From: Bacteroidia bacterium
GTDB lineage: Bacteria > Bacteroidota > Bacteroidia > J057 > JADKCL01
Direction: 5' to 3'
Assembly (NCBI GenBank): GCA_020635905.1
Contig: JACJYV010000005.1
Coordinates: 725,702 to 789,701, forward strand
Length of the DNA: 64,000 bases
This document shows, piece after piece, positions 27,961-35,801 of this stretch (within the stretch, counting starts at the first letter, position 1; the number at the start of each line of letters is the position of its first letter). The notes below the pieces were generated by a model, which searched no databases, had not been told where the DNA came from, and saw only the letters and a program-made list of their open reading frames with translations. Both the position numbers and the translations under genes were made by a program.

Positions 27961-28824
27961 TTATTCCAATAGATTATCGTTTTTTATCACATTGTAATCT
28001 CTCATTAGGTCCTTTAGAATATAACCACCAGGCCCTTTCGGCGAGTTTCCGATATTTAGAACTTTGGCCATAGCAAATCCTCCTAAGGCTCCAATACACA
28101 GTTGATTCCCGAGTAAAATATCCTCGGCAAATCCATCTGATTTCCAAAATTGGATTTGTAAAGTAGCTGCAACTACTAAAAAAACACACAAGGACAATTG
28201 AATAAAGAAAAATTGTTTTTCAGTATAGCTAAGAAATTTAGGATAGCCTTTTACAAAAAGGAAATTGCCTAAACCTACCCCAATCGCACTTACGACCACC
28301 CAAATCCAGTGGCCAGGATTAAAAAATACTTTAAGTATAAGGATGTTTGAAAAAATTAGGTTGAAGAAAATCAGGGAAATCGTAATAACTATAAGTTTTC
28401 TAATAATCCACTGCCAATTTTGAATAAAATATACTTTGAATCGGCCTCCACGGGGCAAATCCATAATATTTGCATGGCAAATGAAGAGATTTTTGACAAT
28501 ATAAAAAAACAACAAAATTATCAGGAAAAAGCCAGCAATATTATTTGTCCATAACTTTTTACTGTTTGGAATTTGAGAAAAAAAACCATTGTCATTTGCA
28601 AGAATCTGAAGAGCATTTTCTACACCATATTCCTTACCATCTTCATATCCCTTTTTATATCCTTCTGCATTTCCAATTATTTCCCCCTCGACAAAACCAT
28701 CCTCATAACCTTTTTCCAATCCATGATTATATCCAATATTATAAATGTAATAAAGGAAAGCTGAAGTAAGGATGACAATTATCACACCAACCCATGCAGC
28801 AAAATTTGAATCATTTGATTCCAA
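27961..28824 (-). CDS. membrane protein with deca-GX3 repeat
   Basis: 287 aa. One N-terminal membrane helix (about residues 10-29) leads directly into an uninterrupted run with glycine at every fourth position from G31 to G67 (GYNH, GLEK, GYED, GFVE and so on). This is the deca-GX3 pattern known from Yae1/Lto1 proteins. Five or so more membrane helices follow (about 92-112, 135-160, 170-192, 202-222, 235-255). The only in-frame start is a TTG, so the true start is uncertain. The AT-rich composition suggests transfer. The function is unknown. Confidence 0.65.
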   Translation of the reverse strand: MESNDSNFAAWVGVIIVILTSAFLYYIYNIGYNHGLEKGYEDGFVEGEIIGNAEGYKKGYEDGKEYGVENALQILANDNGFFSQIPNSKKLWTNNIAGFFLIILLFFYIVKNLFICHANIMDLPRGGRFKVYFIQNWQWIIRKLIVITISLIFFNLIFSNILILKVFFNPGHWIWVVVSAIGVGLGNFLFVKGYPKFLSYTEKQFFFIQLSLCVFLVVAATLQIQFWKSDGFAEDILLGNQLCIGALGGFAMAKVLNIGNSPKGPGGYILKDLMRDYNVIKNDNLLE

Positions 28825-29409
28825 GTTTATTCTATTATTTCGCCTTTGTTTAGTTTACATCTAAGATAGGAAAATTTGTAATGTTAAAATTACAAAAAAC
28901 TCCTTTTCTTATTTCTCATAATAAACCACTTATTTTTTCTTTTTGGGTGGGAAACTTTTTGTTATTAATGGTTTAAATCCATTTTTCATTTACTTAAAGT
29001 TCTCAGGTTGTCCAAAAGTTAATTGACCTTCATTAAAAAACTTGCATTCCAGAATTAGGTATTTCAAGATTCCTTTTCACGCACCAACCGCATGTACTAC
29101 TCTTAGAACGCCCAATTCAGATCCTGTCAAATCAATGTGAAAAATGTGATCTCCAGTTGCCTTGTAAGTTTTTTGATTGCCTATTAAATAAAAACAATTG
29201 ACAATCATCAGCAAATTTCCTCAGTCTTCGCTCAAAAAAGTTGGAAATAGTATTTTGTATTGCTGGAATCAGTATCCCCCACCTCGTTACAGTTCCTACG
29301 CTATAAAATCACCCCAAAGGGCTTGCCATTGATTGTAGCCTATCCTGACCCTGCTTTTTCAATCTGAAACCGAGTGGATTAAAATATTCGAATTCTCAAA
29401 TACGTCTCA
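28825..29409. other. AT-rich gap with a decayed gene fragment
   Basis: About 585 bases without an intact gene. The part at 29077-29260 on the minus strand still reads as protein-like pieces in two frames. The rest (28825-29070 and 29260-29409) shows nothing recognisable. Confidence 0.5.
29077..29240 (-). pseudogene. frameshifted gene remnant
   Basis: A 43-codon frame ending at 29077 contains NQKTYKATGDHIFHIDLTGS and LGVLRVVHA, which read like the C terminus of a real protein. The upstream protein-like piece FERRLRKFADDCQLFLFN lies in another frame and overlaps this one, as expected after a single indel. The family is not identified. Confidence 0.3.
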
Positions 29410-29706
29410 TCAACCCCCAAGTTCATTTGATTGAATGGAAAGCCCTCCATGAACCAGGTGATCCAGTTCAAAATCCCCATTTACCTCGGTGACCCTCAAA
29501 ACCGCATCTGAATAATCCCCCCAAAGATCCTCAACCGAGGCTGGCCATTTGGTGGAGGCAATCTCAAATAACTGGTTTAAAGTTTCATTATCCAGAGATT
29601 GAACGGAGGCAGTCTGGGCGTGAATTTGGCCAGAAAGCATGGTTGAAATGGGAGAAGTGGCAACCCCAACGAAAAGAAGGGCAAATAAAATAGCGATACG
29701 TTTCAT
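29410..29706 (-). CDS. hypothetical secreted protein
   Basis: 98 aa from the ATG at 29704-29706, chosen because MKRIAILFALLFVGVATSP is a clean signal peptide; an upstream in-frame start would add 15 residues in front of it. The mature part is short and acidic (SLDNETLNQLFEIASTKWPA, then DYSDAVLRVTEVNGDFEL). No family was recognised. It is probably exported to the periplasm or outside. Confidence 0.55.
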   Translation of the reverse strand: MKRIAILFALLFVGVATSPISTMLSGQIHAQTASVQSLDNETLNQLFEIASTKWPASVEDLWGDYSDAVLRVTEVNGDFELDHLVHGGLSIQSNELGG

Positions 29707-30102
29707 TGCATTTGAATTATTGGTTTGCCCAAATAATACATTTGCAGGCACTTGCTTTTGGGTTAGTCCACATTGGACAATTCAGGATTTAGGACGGTGG
29801 ATAAAATAGTTTCGGGGTATTTGTGAGGCTCGCACAGGTCTTGCAAGGAGATTCCCGCAAAATTTTTCCTCCTTTTTGGGTTGAATAAACTCAAAAACCT
29901 TACTTGTTGAAATCCTGCTCAGGAAGCCTGTTGAGGGTGCTTTCTCCCCTTTCTTAATTCCAGACCCCAAAATCCCCTCAATTTTCTCCAAAAATCTTAA
30001 TAAAGGGGGTGCGGGAGTCGGTTCCCTCACCCCCCGTCAACCCCTGCACTATGGGGTTTTGTTTGCGCCCTTCCAAACGGTGATTTGTAGCATCAATCTT
30101 CA
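29707..30102. other. intergenic boundary before the 30-56 kb element
   Basis: About 400 bases. A minus-strand open frame at 29782-30030 has no start context or family resemblance and was left out. A C-rich tract with CCCCTCA and CCCCCGTCAACCCC lies at about 29980-30050. This is a candidate zone for an element edge, since composition and gene density change here. Confidence 0.45.
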
Positions 30103-30495
30103 ATGAAAGAATTCATGCTACTGAACTTTCCCACTGTCAACTCCCTGGTCCAATCCGTGAAACGGGTATTGCAGGGGCGCAAAATGGAAGATCCGGTCAC
30201 CCTGGGAGATTTGGTTTCCTTTCAAACCTCACTGCTACGGCTGGTTGATTCCAGGATGCGCCTGTGGTCTTCCCTGCCCGAAGGAAAGACCATGACCCCA
30301 AAGGAATTTGCCCATTGGAGTGGCCTCACAGATGCCAAAGTGAGGATGATGTGCCGCAATCACGATCTGAAAGGCGCCCAGTACAAAGATGGAGCGGGCT
30401 GGATGATTCCCACCTCCGAACTGCTGCGCATCCTCCAGGAAGCTGAAGACAACCTCCTGCCTCCAGATTTGAGAAATCCAATATTCCCCGACTGA
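30103..30495 (+). CDS. helix-turn-helix DNA-binding protein
   Basis: 130 aa. The C-terminal half (MTPKEFAHWSGLTDAKVR, then a GWMIPTSELLRILQ-type wing) is typical of helix_turn_helix_17/excisionase-like proteins of Bacteroidetes mobile elements. The N-terminal half is helical. It is the first gene of a tightly packed plus-strand series, one base before the next start. A role as regulator or replication accessory is inferred. Confidence 0.7.
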   Translation: MKEFMLLNFPTVNSLVQSVKRVLQGRKMEDPVTLGDLVSFQTSLLRLVDSRMRLWSSLPEGKTMTPKEFAHWSGLTDAKVRMMCRNHDLKGAQYKDGAGWMIPTSELLRILQEAEDNLLPPDLRNPIFPD

Positions 30496-30496
30496 T

Positions 30497-31750
30497 ATGT
30501 ACCTGATCAATTTCAGCAAAACGATTCCCCACCTCTCCAAAATGGCCCAGGAATATAACCAGGATCACATCCTGGGAAGGAGTAAAAACGGGAACCCCAG
30601 ACATGACCTGAAGGCAATATTGCGTGAACCCCACCAAAACCTGCTTGGGAAAATGGTCGTGCTCTATGGCCACCAGCTCCTCAACTTCAAGCTGATCAGG
30701 GTTGGAAAGGATTTGCCTCCTTTCCGCACCAACAGCCCGGCCCTGGCCAAAGCCCTGGGATGCAGTGAGCGATCCATTCGCAACTACCTTTCACGCCTGA
30801 TTGCAGCAGGGTTCATTACAGGAAAAAAAGGGAAAGGAAGGAACAGAAATTACGCACTGACTTTCCGTTCTGACCTGCTGATTCTGAATCTGAAGGCTCA
30901 AAGGGAAGAAAATGAGCGCCTTTTGGAACAGGCAGATAATGAGGCTTTTGCAAAGGAACTACGGCAAAGTTTGCCGCCATTGTATCCCGGAACAATCAAT
31001 AAGGAAAAACAAGTGCCGTGGGAAACTGCTCCCGGAATTTGCGAAAGGCTTGCCAACCCCGGAAACCTTCCCGGCAACCCCCGTTCCAAGATGCGGGAAA
31101 TCGAAGGGCAAAACCCAGAAAACGAAAAGGAAAAGGGGGCGGCGGCCCGGCCCGAAATCGCCCAGGAAACCCGTTCCAAGATTGCGTTGGATGGTGGGGA
31201 GGTCGTTGCACCTTCCCCCATCCCCAATCTTTCTGTGATCATGGAGTACGTCCTGCGGCTGTTTTCCCTGGTTGTGTCCACCCTTTATCAGGACACGCCT
31301 CCCAAACGGTCCCAGGCATATTACATCAAGCTGTTTTTTGCCCAGGAGTTTGCAAATCTTTCCTTAGAGCAATTTCGGGAACGGTACACCCAGCTCGGAA
31401 TTCGCATCATGCTGGTGCAAAAATACCTGCGAAAGAACCCCAAAAGGTTTATTCCACCGCCCCAAAAGTACTTTGACCGAAACTTTGAACACGGGTTTGT
31501 GGCCACGGAGGAATGGTATCAAAACATGATGCACCGAACCCGCGAAATAGAAAAGCACGAACGAAGCAGCCGTTTGATGCTGAAAGCCTGGGGTGGATTC
31601 TGCCAGGTCTGGCAAAAGTACCTCCCTGAAGGAAACCTGCATGCCTACGGCCAGGGACGTTCGGAACTCGAAACCAAATATCCTCAACTGCTGGAAGTGT
31701 ACGACTACCTGTTTGTGGATCTCGTTCAACCCCGAACTCCTACCCCATGA
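30497..31750 (+). CDS. winged-helix DNA-binding protein, replication-like
   Basis: 417 aa. Residues about 70-120 form a winged helix (SPALAKALGCSERSIRNYLS, then AAGFITGKKGKGRN). This arrangement is seen in phage and plasmid replisome-organiser proteins of Bacteroidetes. The middle is low complexity (about 185-235). The C-terminal part is helical and basic (YYIKLFFAQEFANLSLEQF, YLRKNPKRFIPPPQKYFDR). It overlaps the next gene by ATGA. Initiation of element replication is the likeliest role, but no catalytic motif was seen. Confidence 0.65.
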   Translation: MYLINFSKTIPHLSKMAQEYNQDHILGRSKNGNPRHDLKAILREPHQNLLGKMVVLYGHQLLNFKLIRVGKDLPPFRTNSPALAKALGCSERSIRNYLSRLIAAGFITGKKGKGRNRNYALTFRSDLLILNLKAQREENERLLEQADNEAFAKELRQSLPPLYPGTINKEKQVPWETAPGICERLANPGNLPGNPRSKMREIEGQNPENEKEKGAAARPEIAQETRSKIALDGGEVVAPSPIPNLSVIMEYVLRLFSLVVSTLYQDTPPKRSQAYYIKLFFAQEFANLSLEQFRERYTQLGIRIMLVQKYLRKNPKRFIPPPQKYFDRNFEHGFVATEEWYQNMMHRTREIEKHERSSRLMLKAWGGFCQVWQKYLPEGNLHAYGQGRSELETKYPQLLEVYDYLFVDLVQPRTPTP

Positions 31751-32034
31751 GGTACTATTTCATTCGTCCCGATCTGGCGGCTTTCAAAGCCTGGATCAAA
31801 TTCAAGGACGGCAACACCCGCATCTGGTGGTCCAAGGATTACGGACGCAAACGCATGGAAAACTACAACCCCAGGGCTGGCTTTGCCTCCCTGGTGGAAA
31901 GCCTGACCGCCAACGACAACTACACGCCCTACATCGAATGCTTTGAAATCTACGACAAGCGCGAAGGAAGGGATGAAGTGGTCAGACGCTGGCACAATTA
32001 CCAATGGGAAATCCACTCTGACCTAACCTTTTAA
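31747..32034 (+). CDS. hypothetical small basic protein
   Basis: 95 aa, family not recognised. It is rich in aromatic and basic residues (WIKFKDGNTRIWWSKDYGRKRM, split by position 16-37) and probably beta-rich. The ATGA overlap with the preceding winged-helix gene implies coupled translation and a shared function in the element's early block. Confidence 0.65.
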   Translation: MRYYFIRPDLAAFKAWIKFKDGNTRIWWSKDYGRKRMENYNPRAGFASLVESLTANDNYTPYIECFEIYDKREGRDEVVRRWHNYQWEIHSDLTF

Positions 32035-32044
32035 TCCAAAACCC

Positions 32045-32344
32045 ATGAATTCAAATTATTCCCGCTTCCAAAAAGAGACTCCCCGAACCAAGGGGCCAGA
32101 ATGGGCCAACCACCACATTCTGCAAAGTCGCTTCTTCAAATTGATCCATCCTCCCCTGGAAGATTTCTCCACTGAGATCCGCATAGGTCGCCTTGTAGGT
32201 GGGCCTGATCGACTGGAATGGCTGGCCTTTCACCGTGCATACCAACTCGGTCCCAAAGGCCTGGCTCACCTGATCCAGATCGCCGAAAAAGATGGGCTGG
32301 ATGCAGCCTATCTCGCCCTCAATGAATACCAAAAACGCAAATAA
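32045..32344 (+). CDS. hypothetical small protein
   Basis: 99 aa, family not recognised. The second half is helical (LEWLAFHRAYQLGPKGLAHL, then DGLDAAYLALNEYQ). It is 10 bases after the previous stop, in the same packed series. No membrane segment. Confidence 0.6.
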   Translation: MNSNYSRFQKETPRTKGPEWANHHILQSRFFKLIHPPLEDFSTEIRIGRLVGGPDRLEWLAFHRAYQLGPKGLAHLIQIAEKDGLDAAYLALNEYQKRK

Positions 32345-32352
32345 TCAATCCT

Positions 32353-32574
32353 ATGAGAAACTCTGATTTTATTCCGCTGACCGACCTGGCCCTGGAGTAT
32401 CCCATCGCGGACTCCCTGGGCATCGACATCCCAGCCATTGAATACCTGCACACCCTGGGCATGGTACCCATTGAAACCAAAGGAGGAATCCGGGGCATGT
32501 ACCGCATCTGGATCGCAGGCCTGATCGACTTTTACCAATCAGGTGAAGCCGACACCTACCTCAACTTTGAATGA
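32353..32574 (+). CDS. hypothetical small protein, MerR-like fold possible
   Basis: 73 aa. FIPLTDLALEYPIADSLG, then IEYLHTLGMVPIETKGGIRG, recalls a small recognition helix plus wing. This is weak evidence for DNA binding. It overlaps the following membrane-protein gene by ATGA. Confidence 0.55.
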   Translation: MRNSDFIPLTDLALEYPIADSLGIDIPAIEYLHTLGMVPIETKGGIRGMYRIWIAGLIDFYQSGEADTYLNFE

Positions 32575-32813
32575 GTATGAAAGCTTTAAAAATCATCTTA
32601 CTGGCGGGTGGCTTCATCTTTTTGGTGGCCACTCTCTACCTCCCAGCGATGGAAGTCCTGGGAAGGAAATACATTGGCGCGGGCTGGCCCGTGCTCAATG
32701 TGGCGGGACTTTGGGTGATCTTGTACCTGCTGGATAAAGTGAGCAAGCAGGGAAAACCCGGAAAGTCCCAAAGTGATCGAGATTCTCAACCTACAAGAAA
32801 CCAGAAAAAATAA
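32571..32813 (+). CDS. small two-helix membrane protein
   Basis: 80 aa with two membrane helices (about 5-25 and 39-57) and a short charged, basic C-terminal tail. Small size and topology resemble holins or superinfection-exclusion proteins, but no family was recognised. It is translationally coupled to the upstream gene by ATGA. Confidence 0.6.
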   Translation: MSMKALKIILLAGGFIFLVATLYLPAMEVLGRKYIGAGWPVLNVAGLWVILYLLDKVSKQGKPGKSQSDRDSQPTRNQKK

Positions 32814-32817
32814 GATT

Positions 32818-33045
32818 ATGAAATACGAAGGATATGAAGGCGAAATGATGTTTACGATACGGGATTTGGCGAAGCTGATGGGGGATGTGAGTGAGCGGAC
32901 GGTGAGGCGGCATCACGCGAAATTGAGGGAGGAGATTTTGCAGGGGAAGAATCGGGGGTTTATTACGGTGAGAGAGTTTTGTGAGTATAAAGGGGTGGAT
33001 TTAAACGATATTTCAAGCCATTTGAAGAGGGAAAAATTCTCTTAA
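32818..33045 (+). CDS. small helix-turn-helix protein
   Basis: 75 aa from the ATG at 32818; an in-frame start at 32773 would run back over the previous gene. MFTIRDLAKLMGDVSERTVRRHH is a clear HTH, followed by a wing (GFITVREFCEYKGV). It is probably a regulator of the element or an excisionase-like directionality factor. It is the last plus-strand gene before the AT-rich cargo patch. Confidence 0.7.
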   Translation: MKYEGYEGEMMFTIRDLAKLMGDVSERTVRRHHAKLREEILQGKNRGFITVREFCEYKGVDLNDISSHLKREKFS

Positions 33046-33071
33046 TTTCATACCATTACCCTGAAATCTCC

Positions 33072-33575
33072 TTAATTTTCCAATTTTGGTTTTTTGTTAT
33101 TTAATTTTTGTTTGATAATTTGATCTATCTCCAAGTCGGGTTTCAATTTTCTAACAAAGCTCTTTTTACATGAAGTACACTTTCCATTATTCAAATAAAA
33201 ATCACAACTTGGACAAAAACTGGATAAATTTTTTATTTGATATTTCCCGTTATCTAATTTTGTCCACTCCCATTTGTACTTTACACCTTCTATAATGTCA
33301 TTTGTAAAATCTAAAATTACTGACGAATTATCTTTTTTGAAAAAGATTTTTTTTATCATCCAGTGTAAAAATGAGGGGAGCAAAATTAAGAACGGTAATG
33401 ATATTATGGGTAACTGAACTCTTTTCGTTAGTATATTCACAATATCCTGGAAGGTTGATTGCAATCCATCTATTTCCTCATCTTTCTTAAATATTATTGC
33501 TGTGAGGAAAGAAATGATGAACGCAAGAAAAATTTTTGGTCCATTTTTTACAAAAAAATTAATTACACATTTCAT
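33072..33575 (-). CDS. membrane protein with C-terminal zinc ribbon
   Basis: 167 aa. Two hydrophobic helices (about 13-30 and 57-75) precede a cytoplasmic part with a CPSC...CTSC zinc-ribbon knuckle (C121, C124, C133, C136). This architecture is common in small bacterial membrane proteins of accessory regions. The gene is strongly AT-rich and opposite in direction to the surrounding element genes. It lies 7 bases after the gene at 33583-34851, so the two probably form one cargo operon. The function is unknown. Confidence 0.65.
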   Translation of the reverse strand: MKCVINFFVKNGPKIFLAFIISFLTAIIFKKDEEIDGLQSTFQDIVNILTKRVQLPIISLPFLILLPSFLHWMIKKIFFKKDNSSVILDFTNDIIEGVKYKWEWTKLDNGKYQIKNLSSFCPSCDFYLNNGKCTSCKKSFVRKLKPDLEIDQIIKQKLNNKKPKLEN

Positions 33576-33582
33576 GATGATT

Positions 33583-34851
33583 TTAAGGGATTATTTCAGA
33601 AAGTTTTTTTTCTCCGGGTAAATATTTTCCATTTTTTATTTGAAAAATAACGTTTTTATTTATTTCCGCTGTCACAGATTCCTTTCCCCAATGCTCTTGA
33701 TTTAAGATTTCATCAATTGTTAATCTGCCATGAATCACCCTATTAAAGTTATTGTACATGCTTTTCACCAATTCCCTTAATTCGGCATTTTCTGATTTTA
33801 GCTTTTCCATATCAGGGTTTTTAGGGGAATTGACTGTTTTTTTATATACCTTCCTTTCTTCTTCCTCTGTTACGGTATGCGGGCGTGGCTCCAGTAGATC
33901 AATTAGGTTTTCCTTTGCCTTTTTCATCGCGAAAGTGTCTGAAAACCATAATTTTATCCTGACAATAATACTTCCCACTCTAATCCCTTCAATTTCTGTT
34001 TTCGCATTTTCAACTGAATCAACACATTGAGTAAGTGCCAAAATTAATCTTGAAAATCTAGGTGGTGAAATATTCCCTGCATCAGTTCCCTTAAAGAAAA
34101 GATCAAGAGTAGAATAGTACATTTCTTCGATGATGAGAAATTTACTGTCAAAGTTTGACCATAATAGCTTTTTAGCAATAAAGCCATCACAATACACTAA
34201 TAATACCTTTGATTGAACCTGAAATGTAAAGTCGATTCGAACTTCTTCTGTTTCAACGCCAGAAAGAACAAACCCCTCTTCGTTTTCTTCCATAAGTTCT
34301 ACTTGTTCAAAATCTGGCTGCCCCTCATATACTTTCTTAGTATTTTCCGAAATGGGAATTTTTATAATCCCGATTTCTTGGGCAAACTTGGCTTCAAAGC
34401 GGTCAATCCCATAATAATATTCATCAGGAGGAACTAAGAATTCCTTTATGATATCTATGACAAATGGGGATTTTAAGGAAGGAAAATAATGGAAAAAATT
34501 GTGTTCAAAATCCTCTTCAATTTGAAGAGAAGTTGAATTTTCAGTCAATACGCCCAAATATTTTACAAATACGCTGAATGCACCTAACAGCAAGTCATGC
34601 TCAAATCCTCGAATTTGAAACATTCTAAAAAACCTGTATAAGAGGTTCCTTACCTCTTGGTTGAATTTATTTTCTGATGGGTCATTTTTTTGCTGATTCG
34701 CCAAATCTAGGAAATCCTCCAACTCCTGTAAGGACTGATAAAGGCTTGTAAGGGAGGAAAATAGGTGTGGTTTGACACTACGTGATTCAAAAATGAGGTT
34801 GTAAAATAATTTGAAAACGTCAAATTCTCCTGTTTCTATGAACTCACCCAT
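33583..34851 (-). CDS. hypothetical protein of AT-rich cargo
   Basis: 422 aa, family not recognised. The N-terminal 150 residues look helical, the middle beta-rich (VRIDFTFQVQSKVLLVYCDG), and the C-terminal third a charged coiled coil (MEKLKSENAELRELVKSM). It is soluble. It is first in a two-gene minus-strand operon with the zinc-ribbon membrane protein. Its composition and direction are unlike its neighbours, so it was probably acquired later as cargo. A defence role is possible by position only. Confidence 0.6.
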   Translation of the reverse strand: MGEFIETGEFDVFKLFYNLIFESRSVKPHLFSSLTSLYQSLQELEDFLDLANQQKNDPSENKFNQEVRNLLYRFFRMFQIRGFEHDLLLGAFSVFVKYLGVLTENSTSLQIEEDFEHNFFHYFPSLKSPFVIDIIKEFLVPPDEYYYGIDRFEAKFAQEIGIIKIPISENTKKVYEGQPDFEQVELMEENEEGFVLSGVETEEVRIDFTFQVQSKVLLVYCDGFIAKKLLWSNFDSKFLIIEEMYYSTLDLFFKGTDAGNISPPRFSRLILALTQCVDSVENAKTEIEGIRVGSIIVRIKLWFSDTFAMKKAKENLIDLLEPRPHTVTEEEERKVYKKTVNSPKNPDMEKLKSENAELRELVKSMYNNFNRVIHGRLTIDEILNQEHWGKESVTAEINKNVIFQIKNGKYLPGEKKLSEIIP

Positions 34852-35434
34852 GAAAAAAAATGTTAATCGAGAAATTTTTGGGTAAGATAGTAATTTGTAA
34901 TAAGAAAAAGCGAGTCGTTCATAGAAAAGTGACCATCATAAATTCGCAACCCAAAGGTAAAAACAATAATAAGACCAGATTAAGAAGGAAAAATCCATCT
35001 AAAAAAAATTGCTTTTTTCTGAGTATACCTGAACATTTCTTTAGTTTTTTCTGTATTTGTTTAATGGAACGGCTTCCAATAACAGATTCGTCCAATAGAC
35101 TCCTGGTTCCCTCTTTTCTTAGACACTTTTACAGAGATTTCCTTTGTTGATAGGGCGAACTTGACGGTCTCAAGGAACCAAAAAATTCAAAACCACAAAA
35201 ATTTTGAAAGGTTCGCAGAATGTTAAAGGAATAGCCGGGGTTTTATTATTGTAATGGAGTTTTGTTAGTTTAGAGGGCTTGATTGTAATGAGGTGAAAAA
35301 GGAGTTTTATTGACCAAATTAACAACACCACACAAACAAAGTTTGTTCGTAACCAATTTTATAAGAAAATTTTATTCTAATTTCATTAATTTCGAAAACA
35401 GGAACTTAAAAAAAGATAAATCGTACTATTTTAA
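34852..35434. other. AT-rich divergent intergenic region
   Basis: About 580 bases between divergent cargo operons. Open frames at 34860-35150 and 35310-35507 look random (K/N/F-rich, no domain pattern). Promoters for both directions should lie here, but no convincing TAnnTTTG/TTTG pair was found. Confidence 0.45.
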
Positions 35435-35800
35435 ATGGAAATCAAAAAAATCTTCTGGAAATTCGCCATTGGCATTCCAATTGCAGTCCTTGCTGGTTTA
35501 CTTCTGAAGCTTGTGTCGACCGAAACTTCGGATAAAACGAAGGTTGACACATCGGGTCTTTTTGAGGTTTCTGGGAACCAAGGAATAGGAGTAGTAAAAC
35601 AAATTAACCAGGTTATTTATGTAAATGGAGATTATGAAGGTCAAAAACTATCAGAAATCCCCCTTGATTTCAAATCTGATAAATTTTCTGTGCAAAATCC
35701 ACTACCAAAAGGGAAAGGGGTGTTTAATACTACGGTTAATGGAAACGAGACTGTGGTTAATAATGTAGAGGGAAATGTGAACATGACCATTGATTTTTGA
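35435..35800 (+). CDS. membrane-anchored small protein with beta C terminus
   Basis: 121 aa. An N-terminal anchor (about 8-27) is followed by an extracytoplasmic, beta-rich part. The C-terminal block FNTTVNGNETVVNNVEGNVN resembles a block in the N-terminal part of the next protein (FDTDINGSKVIVTNSTGEVN), pointing to a shared structural element. It ends one base before the likely GTG start of the next gene, so the two form an operon. The function is not known. Confidence 0.65.
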   Translation: MEIKKIFWKFAIGIPIAVLAGLLLKLVSTETSDKTKVDTSGLFEVSGNQGIGVVKQINQVIYVNGDYEGQKLSEIPLDFKSDKFSVQNPLPKGKGVFNTTVNGNETVVNNVEGNVNMTIDF

Positions 35801-35801
35801 A

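Noticed and set aside
29782..30030. 82-codon minus-strand open frame
   Set aside because: Low-complexity proline-rich start and no family or operon context.
34860..35507. two plus-strand open frames in the AT-rich gap
   Set aside because: K/N/F-rich random composition, no start context, no conserved pattern.
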